Positions 1 to 8,517 of a stretch of DNA of 64,000 nucleotides are shown here, in pieces. Source of the stretch: an uncultured Chryseobacterium sp. (GTDB taxonomy: Bacteria > Bacteroidota > Bacteroidia > Flavobacteriales > Weeksellaceae); the NCBI GenBank assembly GCA_913776245.1, contig CAJYLO010000017.1:147184-211183 (forward strand). Direction: 5' to 3'. The notes under the pieces were generated by a model. It did no database searches. It had not been told where the DNA came from and saw only the letters and a program-made list of their open reading frames with translations. The position numbers and the translations under genes were made by a program. Numbering within the stretch: the first letter of the stretch is position 1; every line of letters begins with the position of its first letter.

Positions 1-1126
1 AGAAACCTGAATTAGAAAGAAGATCAACAATATTTTGTCCAACAACTTCTGTCTTTGAGATTTCAGTTTGAGGAACACCATCAAAAATTTCCAAAAATGT
101 TTCTTCGTCCAAATTTGCAAAATCTTCTGCAGTAGATTTTCCGAAGAGTATCTTGGTGGCGTTCAATGCCTTTTTGTATTCTTTTTCACCGTGAACCCAA
201 ACTGTTACTTCTTCTGCCAGTTTTTTCTGGAGTTTTCTTTCACCTGGATTGGCATTATGTTCTTCAATCAAAGCTTCGATTTCTTCTTTTGGAAGGAACG
301 TGTAGAATTTGATAAATCTTTCTGCATCATCATCAGTTGCATTCAGCCAGAATTGGTAGAATTTATAAGGCGATGTTTTCTTCGCATCCAGCCAGTAATT
401 TTCACCGCTTTCCGATTTCCCGAATTTTGAACCGTCTGCTTTGGTAATTAGCGGAACTGTCAGAGCATAAGCTTCACCTTGCGCTTTTCTTCGGATTAGT
501 TCTGTTCCGGTTGTGATATTTCCCCATTGATCCGAACCTCCCATTTGCAGTTTTACGCCTTCATTCTGGTAAAGGTGAAGATAATCGTAGCCTTGCAAAA
601 GCTGGTAAGTGAATTCCGTAAAACTCATTCCATCCACTCCGGAATCGCCGGAAAAACGTTTCTTGACAGAATCCTTTGCCATCATATAGTTGACTGTGAT
701 GTGCTTTCCGATATTTTTTGCAAAATCAAGGAAAGTAAAATCTTTCATCCAGTCATAATTATTGACAAGAATAGCCTTGTTGTCGCCATCTCCATCAAAT
801 TTCAAAAATCTGGACAACTGGTTTTTAAGACAATCTACATAATAAAGAAGCGTTTGCTCATCCAAAAGATTACGTTCTGCAGATTTTCCGGAAGGGTCGC
901 CAATCATCCCTGTTGCGCCACCTACCAACGCGATCGGCTGGTGACCGTGCTGCTGGAAATGGGCCAGGATCTTGATCTGGATCAGACTTCCGATATGCAA
1001 GGAATCCGCAGTTGGGTCAAACCCGATGTAAGCTTTTGTCATTTCTTTATCCAGTTGATCTTCCGTTCCCGGCGTCATATCAGAAAAAAGTCCACGCCAT
1101 TTCAGCTCTTCGATAAATGCATTCAT
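1..1126 (-). CDS. tyrS: Tyrosyl-tRNA synthetase, 3' end cut by window
   Basis: Class I aminoacyl-tRNA synthetase that charges tRNA-Tyr in the cytoplasm. The reverse-strand reading begins [20 protein letters not shown], then shows the Rossmann substrate site ([17 protein letters not shown], the HIGH-type motif), the [14 protein letters not shown] segment, a Tyr/tRNA-binding stretch with GGSDQWGNI, and KFGKS as the KMSKS-type loop. About 375 codons are present, of roughly 430 in the family, so the C-terminal S4-like RNA-binding domain lies mostly outside the window. The start at 1126 matches the usual N-terminus of the family. Divergent from mnmE. Identification is secure. Confidence 0.97.
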   Translation of the reverse strand, partial: MNAFIEELKWRGLFSDMTPGTEDQLDKEMTKAYIGFDPTADSLHIGSLIQIKILAHFQQHGHQPIALVGGATGMIGDPSGKSAERNLLDEQTLLYYVDCLKNQLSRFLKFDGDGDNKAILVNNYDWMKDFTFLDFAKNIGKHITVNYMMAKDSVKKRFSGDSGVDGMSFTEFTYQLLQGYDYLHLYQNEGVKLQMGGSDQWGNITTGTELIRRKAQGEAYALTVPLITKADGSKFGKSESGENYWLDAKKTSPYKFYQFWLNATDDDAERFIKFYTFLPKEEIEALIEEHNANPGERKLQKKLAEEVTVWVHGEKEYKKALNATKILFGKSTAEDFANLDEETFLEIFDGVPQTEISKTEVVGQNIVDLLSNSGF

Positions 1127-1146
1127 TGTCTTTAAAAATTTTCGTG

Positions 1147-1154
1147 CAAAGATA
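1147..1154 (-). promoter_or_regulatory. -7 element upstream of tyrS
   Basis: On the minus strand TATCTTTG matches the Bacteroidota -7 consensus TAnnTTTG and ends 20 bases before the tyrS start codon. No TTG at the expected -33 distance is visible, so this is a moderate call. Confidence 0.45.
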
Positions 1155-1195
1155 ATAATAAGTTGTGGGAATGTGTGTTTTCTGACTATTATATA

Positions 1196-1227
1196 TTGAA
1201 GTATTACAAAATCATATTGTAAATTTG
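1196..1227 (+). promoter_or_regulatory. mnmE promoter, Bacteroidota type
   Basis: TTG (1196-1198), 21 bases, then TAAATTTG (1220-1227), an exact match to the Bacteroidota housekeeping sigma consensus. The mnmE ATG begins only four bases after the -7 element, so transcription would start at or next to the start codon. This suggests a leaderless or nearly leaderless mRNA. Confidence 0.65.
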
Positions 1228-1231
1228 CAGG

Positions 1232-2617
1232 ATGAATCATGATACAATTTGTGCACTGGCAACCGCTAACGGAATCGGAGCTATTGGGATTATAAGAATA
1301 TGCGGCAATCAGTCTTTTGAAATTGCCAATAAGGTCTTTGACGGTAAAAACCTGGAAAGATCCGAGTCTCACACCGTGCATTACGGATTCATAAAAGATG
1401 AAAATGAAGTGATTGATGAGGTAATGGTTTCCGTGTTCCGGGCCCCAAAAACTTTTACAGCTGAGGATTCTGTGGAGATTTCTTTTCATGGTTCCCCTCA
1501 CATTGCCAAAAAAATTCTTGAAGTATTGATAAAAAACGGCGCAAGAATGGCAAAAGCCGGTGAGTTTACGATGCGTGCTTTTATGAATGGCAGAATTGAT
1601 CTCACACAGGCTGAATCTATTGCAGATCTCATCGCCTCTGAAAATGAAGCGTCCAGAAAAGTAGCCCTTAATCAGCTAAGAGGCGGAATTTCCAATGAAA
1701 TTTCATTCCTTAGAAATGATCTCCTTAATTTTACATCATTAATCGAGCTGGAATTGGATTTTGCAGAAGAAGATGTGGAATTTGCAGACAGAACCGCTCT
1801 TAAATCCTTACTTCAGAAGATCGAAGAAAAACTTAATTCTTTAATAGATAGCTTCCAGTACGGCAATGCCATTAAAAACGGAACTGCTGTTGCAATCATA
1901 GGAAAACCTAATGCCGGTAAGTCTACACTGCTCAATGCTTTACTGAAAGAAGAAAGAGCAATTGTAAGTAATATTGCCGGAACTACCAGAGATACAATTG
2001 AAGAAGTGCTTCACATAAAAGGACACGCATTTCGGTTAATTGATACTGCCGGTCTGAGGGAAACAGCGGACGAAATTGAAGCGATTGGTGTAAAAAAAGC
2101 CAGGGAAAAAGTTGATAATGCAGAGATTCTGGTTTACCTTGCAGACGCCGGAACAGAAGATTTCTCAGAAGATATCGAGATGATAAAATCTCTACTGAGA
2201 AATGATTTGAAACTGATTATCTGCGCGACAAAAATTGACGAGGTGATTCCGACTCAATATGAAAAGTTAGAACAGATTTTCAGAAATAATATCTCAACGG
2301 ATTTTGATTTCATAAAAATTTCCGCTGTCGAAAACCAGAATATTCAGGATCTTAAAAACGAATTGTCGTCGTATGTTGAACATCTGAAATCCGAAGAAGG
2401 CAATGTTGTCATCACCAATCAACGTCATTATGAGGCTTTGCAGAAATCGCTGAATTCGGTCAAAAGAGTAGAGGAAGCTGTTAGTTCACAAATTACAACT
2501 GAGCTTTTAGCTTATGAACTTCGTAACGCTTTGGAATATCTTGGTGAGATTTCCGGTGAATTCACGAACGATGAAGTGCTTGGAAATATTTTTTCTAAGT
2601 TTTGTATCGGGAAATAA
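1232..2617 (+). CDS. mnmE: tRNA modification GTPase MnmE (TrmE)
   Basis: Works with MnmG to make the 5-(carboxymethylaminomethyl) modification on U34 of certain tRNAs. The 461 residues equal the family length. An N-terminal tetrahydrofolate-binding domain (about 1-120) and a helical domain carry an inserted G domain: P-loop GKPNAGKST at 224-232, DTAGLRE (G3) and TKID (G4). The end is the conserved FCIGK with the catalytic Cys. The last codons contain the 14-bp att core of the island that follows, yet the protein end is intact, so integration rebuilt the gene. Start at 1232 gives the usual N-terminus and has no room for a normal leader. Confidence 0.97.
   Translation: MNHDTICALATANGIGAIGIIRICGNQSFEIANKVFDGKNLERSESHTVHYGFIKDENEVIDEVMVSVFRAPKTFTAEDSVEISFHGSPHIAKKILEVLIKNGARMAKAGEFTMRAFMNGRIDLTQAESIADLIASENEASRKVALNQLRGGISNEISFLRNDLLNFTSLIELELDFAEEDVEFADRTALKSLLQKIEEKLNSLIDSFQYGNAIKNGTAVAIIGKPNAGKSTLLNALLKEERAIVSNIAGTTRDTIEEVLHIKGHAFRLIDTAGLRETADEIEAIGVKKAREKVDNAEILVYLADAGTEDFSEDIEMIKSLLRNDLKLIICATKIDEVIPTQYEKLEQIFRNNISTDFDFIKISAVENQNIQDLKNELSSYVEHLKSEEGNVVITNQRHYEALQKSLNSVKRVEEAVSSQITTELLAYELRNALEYLGEISGEFTNDEVLGNIFSKFCIGK
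2603..2616. repeat. attL core at the 3' end of mnmE
   Basis: TGTATCGGGAAATA occurs here, over the last mnmE codons (Cys-Ile-Gly-Lys), and again exactly at 31723-31736. The integrase gene begins about 170 bases inside this copy. The right copy continues into TAG where this one continues into TAA, so the original gene probably ended in TAG. The direct repeat at both ends of the accessory region is the classical mark of site-specific integration. Confidence 0.88.
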
Positions 2618-2706
2618 TTTAGCTTTTCTTTGATTTCTTTTTCTTTCTTTTATTTGATTATCAATCATTTGTAAAAAATTTATTTTCTCTTTTTGGAGTT
2701 TATTTA

Positions 2707-2773
2707 TATATTTGTACACCTGTTGTACACCAGGAACTACAAAAAGTAGTACAAAGGTGTACAAATGTACACC
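2707..2773 (+). promoter_or_regulatory. int promoter overlapped by integrase-type repeats
   Basis: TATATTTG (2707-2714) fits the -7 consensus. It is overlapped and followed by four copies of a GTACACC motif: TTTGTACACC at 2711, TTGTACACC at 2723, inverted GGTGTACAA at 2756 and ATGTACACC at 2765. Related GGTGTAC/GTACA elements occur near the right end. Best read as arm-type binding sites for the integrase or its excisionase, which would also repress int. Binding is inferred, not shown. Confidence 0.55.
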
Positions 2774-2786
2774 TCAAATAAAAGAT

Positions 2787-3926
2787 ATGAATATTACTTT
2801 AAAACAGAAAAATTTAGCTGATGGAAGGATTAGTCTTTTCATTGAGTATTACAAAGGCTCTTCTACTAATGCACAGGGAAGAAGAGTTCACCTGCGGAAT
2901 TTTGAGTATTTGAAACTGTATTTGCACCCCGATCCAAAGTCGACTAAGGAAAAAAAAGAGAATAAAGAAACTATGGCTCTTGCCGAAAGTATTTTGGCAA
3001 TCAAAAAAGCTGAATATGTCCAAGGTCGTTATGATTTAAAAGATACCGTAAAAAGTAAAAGGACTTTTTTAACATACTTTGAGGAGTTGACTGAAGAAAA
3101 GCAAAAGCAAGATACTTCTAATAATTACGGTAACTGGTTTTCTACGCTACAACATCTCAATAAGATTGTTCCAAAAAATATGACTTTCGATGAAATTGAT
3201 GAAAGCTTCGTCAAGAAAGTTTACCGATATTTCGAAAAAGATGCTCTCACAAAAAGTGAGCTGCCACTTTCTCAGAACTCAAAATATTCATATTTCAACA
3301 AGTTTAAAGCTGCTCTAAGAAGTGCTTTCGATAATGGATATTTGACTATAAATTACGCATCAAAAGTCAAATCCTTTGAACAGGCTGAAAGCCAAAGAGA
3401 ATATCTAATTTTTGATGAATTACAACGTTTAGCCAAAGCTGAATGTAAATATCCGGTTTTGAAAAAAGCTTTTCTTTTTTCTTGTTTATCAGGACTACGT
3501 TGGTCAGATATTAATACGTTGACCTGGAAAGAAGTTCGTGATGAAGGTGATGTTTCCAGAGTCAATTTCCGACAAGAAAAAACTGAGGGTGTAGAATATC
3601 TTTATATTTCAAAACAAGCCAGAGAATTGCTGGGCGAAAGACAAGATCCGCAAGAAAGAGTTTTCAAAGGCTTAAAATATGGAATGACCTATAATACTGA
3701 AATTATCCGTTGGTGCAATCGTGCGGCGGTTCCCAAACATATTACTTTTCATTCCGCCCGACATACGAATGCTGTCTTACTTCTGGAAAATGGCGCTGAT
3801 ATTTACACAGTTTCAAAAAGACTGGGACACCGGGAATTAAGAACAACGCAGATTTACGCAAAAATTGTGGATAGCAAAATGAAAGAAGCTGCTGAGATTA
3901 TTCCAGAATTAAATATCGAGTTGTGA
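2787..3926 (+). CDS. Tyrosine-type site-specific recombinase (island integrase)
   Basis: Catalyses integration and excision of the island at the mnmE 3' end. An N-terminal SAM-like core-binding region precedes the catalytic domain, which shows the full active-site set: Arg in SGLRWSDI, Lys in the beta-hairpin FRQEKTEGV, HSARH with Arg-I/II box residues near 322-326, His of RLGHRE and the nucleophile Tyr of TTQIYAKIV near 357. The 379-aa start at ATG 2787 (MNITLKQKN) is preferred; a longer TTG-started reading from 2712 would translate the repeat-rich operator region and looks wrong. The family is common in Bacteroidota mobile elements. Position next to attL supports its role. Confidence 0.93.
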   Translation: MNITLKQKNLADGRISLFIEYYKGSSTNAQGRRVHLRNFEYLKLYLHPDPKSTKEKKENKETMALAESILAIKKAEYVQGRYDLKDTVKSKRTFLTYFEELTEEKQKQDTSNNYGNWFSTLQHLNKIVPKNMTFDEIDESFVKKVYRYFEKDALTKSELPLSQNSKYSYFNKFKAALRSAFDNGYLTINYASKVKSFEQAESQREYLIFDELQRLAKAECKYPVLKKAFLFSCLSGLRWSDINTLTWKEVRDEGDVSRVNFRQEKTEGVEYLYISKQARELLGERQDPQERVFKGLKYGMTYNTEIIRWCNRAAVPKHITFHSARHTNAVLLLENGADIYTVSKRLGHRELRTTQIYAKIVDSKMKEAAEIIPELNIEL

Positions 3927-4120
3927 AAATTCCGTTTTCTATTTTTAAACTAAATGAAAATCGCTTGCGAATTCAGTTGAATCCAGATTAATCTTTTTTA
4001 ACCTTTTGACAGATAAAATCAATCCAAAATATTCTTATTTAGCCCACAAGCTATTGGTAGTCTTTTATTTATGGTTTTTATTGTTGACTTTTGTTTCGTT
4101 AAATCAATTAAAAGAAACAG

Positions 4121-4405
4121 ATGGAAAATAACGAGATTATCATTCACAAACTCAACCGAATTGAAAAACATATTTTCGGGCTCAAAGCAATTCTTAATGT
4201 AGAAGAGCTTTCAGATTACACAGGTTTCAAGAAATCCTATATCTACAAATTGGTTCATACCAACTCTATCCCATTTTCAAAACCTTCCGGAAAAATTCTA
4301 TTCTTTGAACGAAAAAAAATTGACGAATGGTTGCTGAAAAACAGTCATAAATCAAATGACGAGATCCAACAAGAAGCAATAGAATTTTCTTTACACAAAA
4401 AATAA
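4121..4405 (+). CDS. Excisionase-like helix-turn-helix protein
   Basis: A 94-aa protein with a winged-HTH of the excisionase/MerR-N type (helix_turn_helix_17): LNVEELSDYTGFKKSYIYKL is the HTH and IPFSKPSGKILFFERKKIDE the wing. The N-terminal 18 residues look like a short coiled helix. Such proteins next to integrases in Bacteroidota elements serve as recombination directionality factors or regulators of the replication genes. Followed at once by a hairpin. Which of the two roles applies cannot be told from sequence. Confidence 0.8.
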   Translation: MENNEIIIHKLNRIEKHIFGLKAILNVEELSDYTGFKKSYIYKLVHTNSIPFSKPSGKILFFERKKIDEWLLKNSHKSNDEIQQEAIEFSLHKK

Positions 4406-4432
4406 AACCTAACTACTGCCATAGTTAGGTTT
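4405..4432 (+). terminator. Hairpin after the excisionase-like gene
   Basis: AAACCTAACTA, a six-base loop, then TAGTTAGGTTT: a perfect 11-bp stem that begins at the stop codon of the excisionase-like gene. The T-run after it is weak, so this may be an mRNA end or a stability element. Confidence 0.65.
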
Positions 4433-4501
4433 AAATGTTTGTTTTACTGGAAGTAAAGAGCAAATATAAAAATTATTTGTGACTTCTTCCAAAATCAAAA
4501 A

Positions 4502-5668
4502 ATGCTTATGGAAGAGAATAAAATTCTGTATCAAATCGAGACAGAAACGAAAACCATATTCGACAGAGCGATTAATTATTTATATTCAAAATATTCAATT
4601 AGATACAATACAATATCACTAGAGTTCGAAATTAAACTTGTATCGGATAAAAAATGGTCAGCACTCAATCTGAATTCTTTATTTATAGAACTTGTCAGAT
4701 CAGGAATTGATATTCCGATTAATAAATTGGAGATTCTGGTCAGAAGTCATTTGATTAAGCAATATAATCCGATTCGGGAATATTTTGAAAATTTAGGAGA
4801 TTGGGACAAGGAAAATCATATCGGTAAGCTTTGCAGTTATGTAAAGACGGTCGATGATAAATCCTTCCAAAAGTATTTCGAAAAGTGGTTAACCAGGACT
4901 GTAATTTGTGCATTGAAACCTGGCAATATTAACAAACAGTGTTTTGTTCTGTTCAATACTAAGCAGAATAGTGGAAAGACGAGTTTTCTCAGATTTCTCA
5001 TTCCTGCAAATCTTGAACAATATTATACAGAGGACATTGGTGTTGATAAAGACGGCTTGATTGCCTTATGCAAAAACCTTCTGGTTAATATTGATGAGCT
5101 TTCGGTAATGTCAAAAACGGATGTCAATATTCTTAAGTCTTTCATTTCTAAAAATACCGTCAATGCACGTTTGCCTTACGATCGCAAATCGTCATTGATG
5201 CACCGGACAGCTTCGTTTTGTGGCTCTACCAACCGGTCGGATTTTTTAACCGATGAAACCGGAAGTGCGCGGTGGCAGATTTTTGAAGTTTTGGAGATTG
5301 ATTTCAATTATTCTAAGGAAATCAATATTGAAAAAGTTTGGTCACAAGCATACTACAATGCTTTTGAAAGGAAAAATTACAATCCGGAACTGACGGCTGA
5401 AGATATCCTAGAAAACGAAAGGCGGAATGAAAAATTCAAACAGGTATCTCTGGAAAAGGAAATTATTCTTAGTCATTTCGAAAAATCAAAACTTCAAAGT
5501 GAATTTCTAACACCTTCGGACATTATGCTTGCTATGAATAATGCACTAGGGGTACGTCTAAATATCATAAAAATTGGTAAAGCCTTGACTGCACTAAACT
5601 ACGACAGAATTAAACATCCTAAAAGACAAGTCTATGGATATTTGATCCGAAGGAAAATTGATGAATGA
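4502..5668 (+). CDS. VirE-type P-loop ATPase, replication module of the island
   Basis: A 388-aa protein of the virulence-associated E family (VirE/VapE), related to D5-like primase-helicases of phage satellites and plasmids. The ATPase core shows a Walker-A-like FNTKQNSGKTSFLRFL around 160-175, a Walker-B-like LLVNIDELS, and the typical sensor region with ASFCGSTNRSDFLTDETG and ARWQIFEV. The N-terminal about 110 residues hold NPIREYFENLGDWD, frequent before VirE cores. With the toprim gene downstream it probably forms the island's replication initiation pair. ATG 4508 is an alternative start two codons later. Confidence 0.85.
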   Translation: MLMEENKILYQIETETKTIFDRAINYLYSKYSIRYNTISLEFEIKLVSDKKWSALNLNSLFIELVRSGIDIPINKLEILVRSHLIKQYNPIREYFENLGDWDKENHIGKLCSYVKTVDDKSFQKYFEKWLTRTVICALKPGNINKQCFVLFNTKQNSGKTSFLRFLIPANLEQYYTEDIGVDKDGLIALCKNLLVNIDELSVMSKTDVNILKSFISKNTVNARLPYDRKSSLMHRTASFCGSTNRSDFLTDETGSARWQIFEVLEIDFNYSKEINIEKVWSQAYYNAFERKNYNPELTAEDILENERRNEKFKQVSLEKEIILSHFEKSKLQSEFLTPSDIMLAMNNALGVRLNIIKIGKALTALNYDRIKHPKRQVYGYLIRRKIDE

Positions 5669-5683
5669 TATAATCTAAAATTA

Positions 5684-5864
5684 CTTACCACTTACCTCAA
5701 GATTGCGAAAACCACCATTGACACAAAGTTTATGATAAGGTAACTTACAAAAGTAAACTTACCTAATTACTTAAAATATAGGTAAGCAGGTAGAGGGAGG
5801 TTGGATGTAAAATATGTAAAACTCTCGATGAATAAAGGCACAGGTAATAAGGTAAGTGAATTAC
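5684..5864. repeat. Iteron-like GGTAAG/CTTACC repeats, candidate island origin
   Basis: TTACC at 5684 and 5692, GGTAA at 5739, CTTAC at 5744, CTTACC at 5758, GGTAAG at 5781, GGTAG at 5789, GGTAA at 5843 and GGTAAG at 5851. Both orientations occur, with a spaced palindrome at 5739-5763. The cluster sits between the VirE-type ATPase and the toprim gene, a usual place for a replication origin or a repressor operator in integrative elements. Function is inferred from position and repetition only. Confidence 0.5.
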
Positions 5865-5893
5865 AAAACTTTATAAACAAAACACAAAATTCT

Positions 5894-6775
5894 ATGAACT
5901 GCAAACAATTCAACAGCATATCGTTAGAAGAAGTCCTCCTTTATCTCGGACACCTTCCCACGAAACAAAATGAAAAAGAAGCCTGGTATCTCAACCCTTT
6001 TGCCAGCGAATCCCAGGCCTCTTTTAAAATCAATAAAAGCCTAAACTATTGGTACCTCTTTTCAGAAGGAATTGGTGGGAATAATACAGACTTTATGAAG
6101 AAATACCTGAATACTTCCATCAATGGGGTTTTGAATTGGGCTGATAATCAAAATTTTTCTTCTTTTCAAAAGCAAAACATTCCTAATCTGAAGTTTGAAG
6201 GTCAAAGCAGAAATTATGAGATAACTAACGTGAAAGCGGTTAGGCATTCTGCACTATTAGAATATTTAAAGAGCAGAAAAGTTGAAGATCAAACAGAATT
6301 TCTACAAGAGATTCATTATCGGATAGACGACAAGAATTATTTTGGGATAGGTTTTAAAAATGATTCTGGTGGTTATGAAATCCGCAATAAATATTCTAAG
6401 ATTTGTTTGGGTAAAAAAGATGTTTCAACAATTAAAAACAATTCAAAGTTAATCAGGATTTTCGAAGGTTTTTTTGATTTCCTTTCATTTAAAACTGCAG
6501 AAAATCAATTGGCAAAAGAACCTTCCAATTATCTCATTTTGAACTCTGTTTCGATGATCCAAAATATTAAAAATTCTCTTGAAAGATATGAACACATTGA
6601 GCTTTATTTTGATAATGACCAAGCTGGGAATCGTGCTGTAGAAATCATTAGTGATGTATTACAAAATGTAAAAGACTGTCGAGCTCTCTATTCTAACTTT
6701 AAGGACTTGAATGAATATCTCACTAATAAAACTGAAGAAGTTCAAAAACAATATAAATCTGCATTTAAGAGATGA
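5894..6775 (+). CDS. Toprim domain protein, primase-like
   Basis: A primase-related protein of the kind found in Bacteroidota mobile elements. The N-terminus (MNCKQFNSISLEEVLLYLG, then WYLNPFASESQASFKI) resembles the degenerate CHC2-type zinc-finger region without zinc ligands. The C-terminal half is a toprim domain: RIFEGFFDFLSF supplies the Glu and LYFDNDQAGN the DxD. I prefer ATG 5894 because the in-frame stretch upstream (TTG 5801, ATG 5828) lies inside the iteron repeats and has no domain character. Four-base overlap with the next gene. Likely makes primers for island replication with the VirE-type ATPase. Confidence 0.82.
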   Translation: MNCKQFNSISLEEVLLYLGHLPTKQNEKEAWYLNPFASESQASFKINKSLNYWYLFSEGIGGNNTDFMKKYLNTSINGVLNWADNQNFSSFQKQNIPNLKFEGQSRNYEITNVKAVRHSALLEYLKSRKVEDQTEFLQEIHYRIDDKNYFGIGFKNDSGGYEIRNKYSKICLGKKDVSTIKNNSKLIRIFEGFFDFLSFKTAENQLAKEPSNYLILNSVSMIQNIKNSLERYEHIELYFDNDQAGNRAVEIISDVLQNVKDCRALYSNFKDLNEYLTNKTEEVQKQYKSAFKR

Positions 6776-7410
6776 GAAATTCAAAAACTTTTGATGTTAA
6801 CTTATTTGAGAAAATGTTTGATTTAAATTCAAAAAATAAAATCGGCGCAAATACTATAGCTGTTTTTACTTTTATCCTCTACAAATGTGAAGATCCACGA
6901 AAAGAAATTGTTTTATCAGACTATCAGATGGCAAGAGAGCTAGGACTTTCCAGGCAAACGATTATCACTGCTAAAAATAAGCTCAAACTTTTAGGACTTT
7001 TAGATTACAATAGAAATCGGGGCTTTCCGAATCGTTTTATTTTAAATGGAAACCAATTGCCAAAACAAACACAAAATACGGATGAGGTAATAGAAGAGTC
7101 AATTGATGAACTAGAACCAATTCTAGAGCCGAAAATTATTACCTCTAATTCGTTTTCCAAATATCCGAACTTACAACAGTTTATGGATTTTGCAAAAACT
7201 TTAAAAGACTATTCAGAAAAATTAGATGATTTATTGATTCAAAAGTTTAAAAAATGGGAAGAAGCAAATTGGAGAAATTCATTGGGAAGACCTGTTTTGA
7301 ATTGGCAATCTACTCTTGAAAAAAATATTAATACCCTTGATGTTTCAAATTATAACGAAAGTTCTTCGCTAACTATTCTTCCAATAATTAAAAGACCAAA
7401 CCTAGATTAA
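6772..7410 (+). CDS. Winged-helix replication or regulatory protein
   Basis: A 212-aa protein. Residues 20-85 form a winged helix of the replication-initiator/DnaD-N type: IGANTIAVFTFILYKCEDP, then LSDYQMARELGLSRQTIITAKNKLKLLGLL. A Glu-rich linker follows, then a conserved C-terminal tail with KFKKWEEANWRNSLGRPVLNWQ, typical of replisome-loading (DnaD-like) or Bacteroidota element proteins. It overlaps the toprim stop by ATGA, so the two are translationally coupled. A role in origin recognition at the repeats upstream is plausible but not shown. Confidence 0.65.
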   Translation: MRNSKTFDVNLFEKMFDLNSKNKIGANTIAVFTFILYKCEDPRKEIVLSDYQMARELGLSRQTIITAKNKLKLLGLLDYNRNRGFPNRFILNGNQLPKQTQNTDEVIEESIDELEPILEPKIITSNSFSKYPNLQQFMDFAKTLKDYSEKLDDLLIQKFKKWEEANWRNSLGRPVLNWQSTLEKNINTLDVSNYNESSSLTILPIIKRPNLD

Positions 7411-7802
7411 AATCAACTATTCGACTGGTCTAAATTAAGGTAGACTAAATAAAATTTCTGATTTATGTAAACTATACAGCAAGATGTGTCTTTGTATGTA
7501 CAAAATTTACATTTTGTACTACCTAGACTCTCTTGCCTTTTCTGCGAAAAGGGTGAAAAAAAACTTCGGAACTCGTTTTTTAATTATAATCACAAGAATT
7601 TTTACACAGATTTTGAAAGCGATTTGCTAAATAAAGGAAAATAAATGTCGATAAATAAATAATAACTATCGTCTGAAATTTAAAACGAATTCATCAAAAT
7701 AAATTTTATATTAGTGGTAGAAAAAGGTTTACGCCAGTGATATGAATTAGGTCGACGCAATGCGTAAATTTGAAAGTTACTTGCAATTTTAAAACCGGAG
7801 GA
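7411..7802. other. Intergenic stretch between replication module and cargo
   Basis: No supportable gene. It contains a perfect inverted repeat, GTACAAAAT-TTAC-ATTTTGTAC at 7498-7519, whose TTTTGTAC half resembles the element at 31670 near attR, and a short hairpin CCTTTT-ctgcg-AAAAGG at 7537-7553. Probably the end of the replication operon plus regulatory DNA for the cargo. Confidence 0.5.
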
Positions 7803-8366
7803 ATGTCCAACATTTTATACAAATATAGAACAACTGATAATTTTAAAAATTTTGTTGATATTATTCTTAATAATAGACTTTATGCTGCAAAATATGATAC
7901 TCTAAACGATCCAATGGAGGGGCATTATTTGTATAGTGAAGGTGTTTTAGATAGAACAGTTTTAGACTTAATATACTCTCAAAAACAACAATTGAAAGTT
8001 TGTGCACTATCAAAGAGTCCAGATAACTTTTTACTTTGGTCTCATTACGCAAACGGACATAGAGGAGTTGCTTTTGGAGTTAGGATAAATGAAGCAAGGT
8101 ATCCTATAAAAGAAATTGAATATTTATCTGATCTAACAGTTATTGAAAGGTATGATGAGATGACTACTAAAAATATTTTATCAAAAAAGTTAAATTTTTG
8201 GAGTTATGAAGAAGAAGTTAGGGCATTTTGTGAAACCGGAAACTTTATTGAAGTAAGTATTGAAAAATTAATTATTGGAAAACAAATGAGTGACCAAGAA
8301 TACGGTTTTATAAGAAAATTAGTAGAAAAAATAAATCCGGAAATTGAAATTATTAAGCAGACTTAA
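7803..8366 (+). CDS. DUF2971 family protein
   Basis: A 187-aa protein of the DUF2971 family, of unknown biochemical role but frequent in defence islands. Family marks are LYKYR near the start, LNDPMEGHY, LWSHYANGHRGVAFGV and WSYEEEVRAF. These conserved Tyr/Arg/His/Glu positions suggest an enzyme, possibly of the ADP-ribosyltransferase kind, but I cannot assign a reaction. ATG 7803 is chosen because a clear GGAGG lies just upstream; the longer TTG-started reading from 7770 would translate through it. It stands alone before an imperfect palindrome and the HNH gene. Confidence 0.78.
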   Translation: MSNILYKYRTTDNFKNFVDIILNNRLYAAKYDTLNDPMEGHYLYSEGVLDRTVLDLIYSQKQQLKVCALSKSPDNFLLWSHYANGHRGVAFGVRINEARYPIKEIEYLSDLTVIERYDEMTTKNILSKKLNFWSYEEEVRAFCETGNFIEVSIEKLIIGKQMSDQEYGFIRKLVEKINPEIEIIKQT

Positions 8367-8385
8367 ATAGGACTGCGGATAACAA

Positions 8386-8475
8386 GGATTTGCTAAAAGC
8401 GTAGGGTTGTGCTTCTGTTAACTTTTCTACACGGTTCAACAGCAGTAATTCTATTGAGCTTTGCGCTAAAAATCC
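8386..8475. repeat. Imperfect palindrome between two cargo genes
   Basis: GGATTTGCTAAAAGC (8386-8400) is roughly complementary to GCTTTGCGCTAAAAATCC (8458-8475) across a 57-base spacer. Structured intergenic units of this sort, in which hypothetical genes seem to be exchanged as cassettes, are something I recall from Bacteroidota genomes. The stem is broken and may be chance. Confidence 0.3.
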
Positions 8476-8517
8476 ACGTCTTTGACAGAACTCGAAACAT
8501 TAATTCATTTAATAACG

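Noticed and set aside
527-1135. Forward frame of 202 codons
   Set aside because: Antisense shadow of tyrS, whose reverse reading gives all the synthetase motifs.
2507-2764. Reverse frame of 85 codons across the attL region
   Set aside because: It overlaps the mnmE end and the int operator and looks like a shadow without family features.
8386-8475. Integron attC site
   Set aside because: No integron integrase is visible and the core-site consensus cannot be fitted; only a weak palindrome is present.
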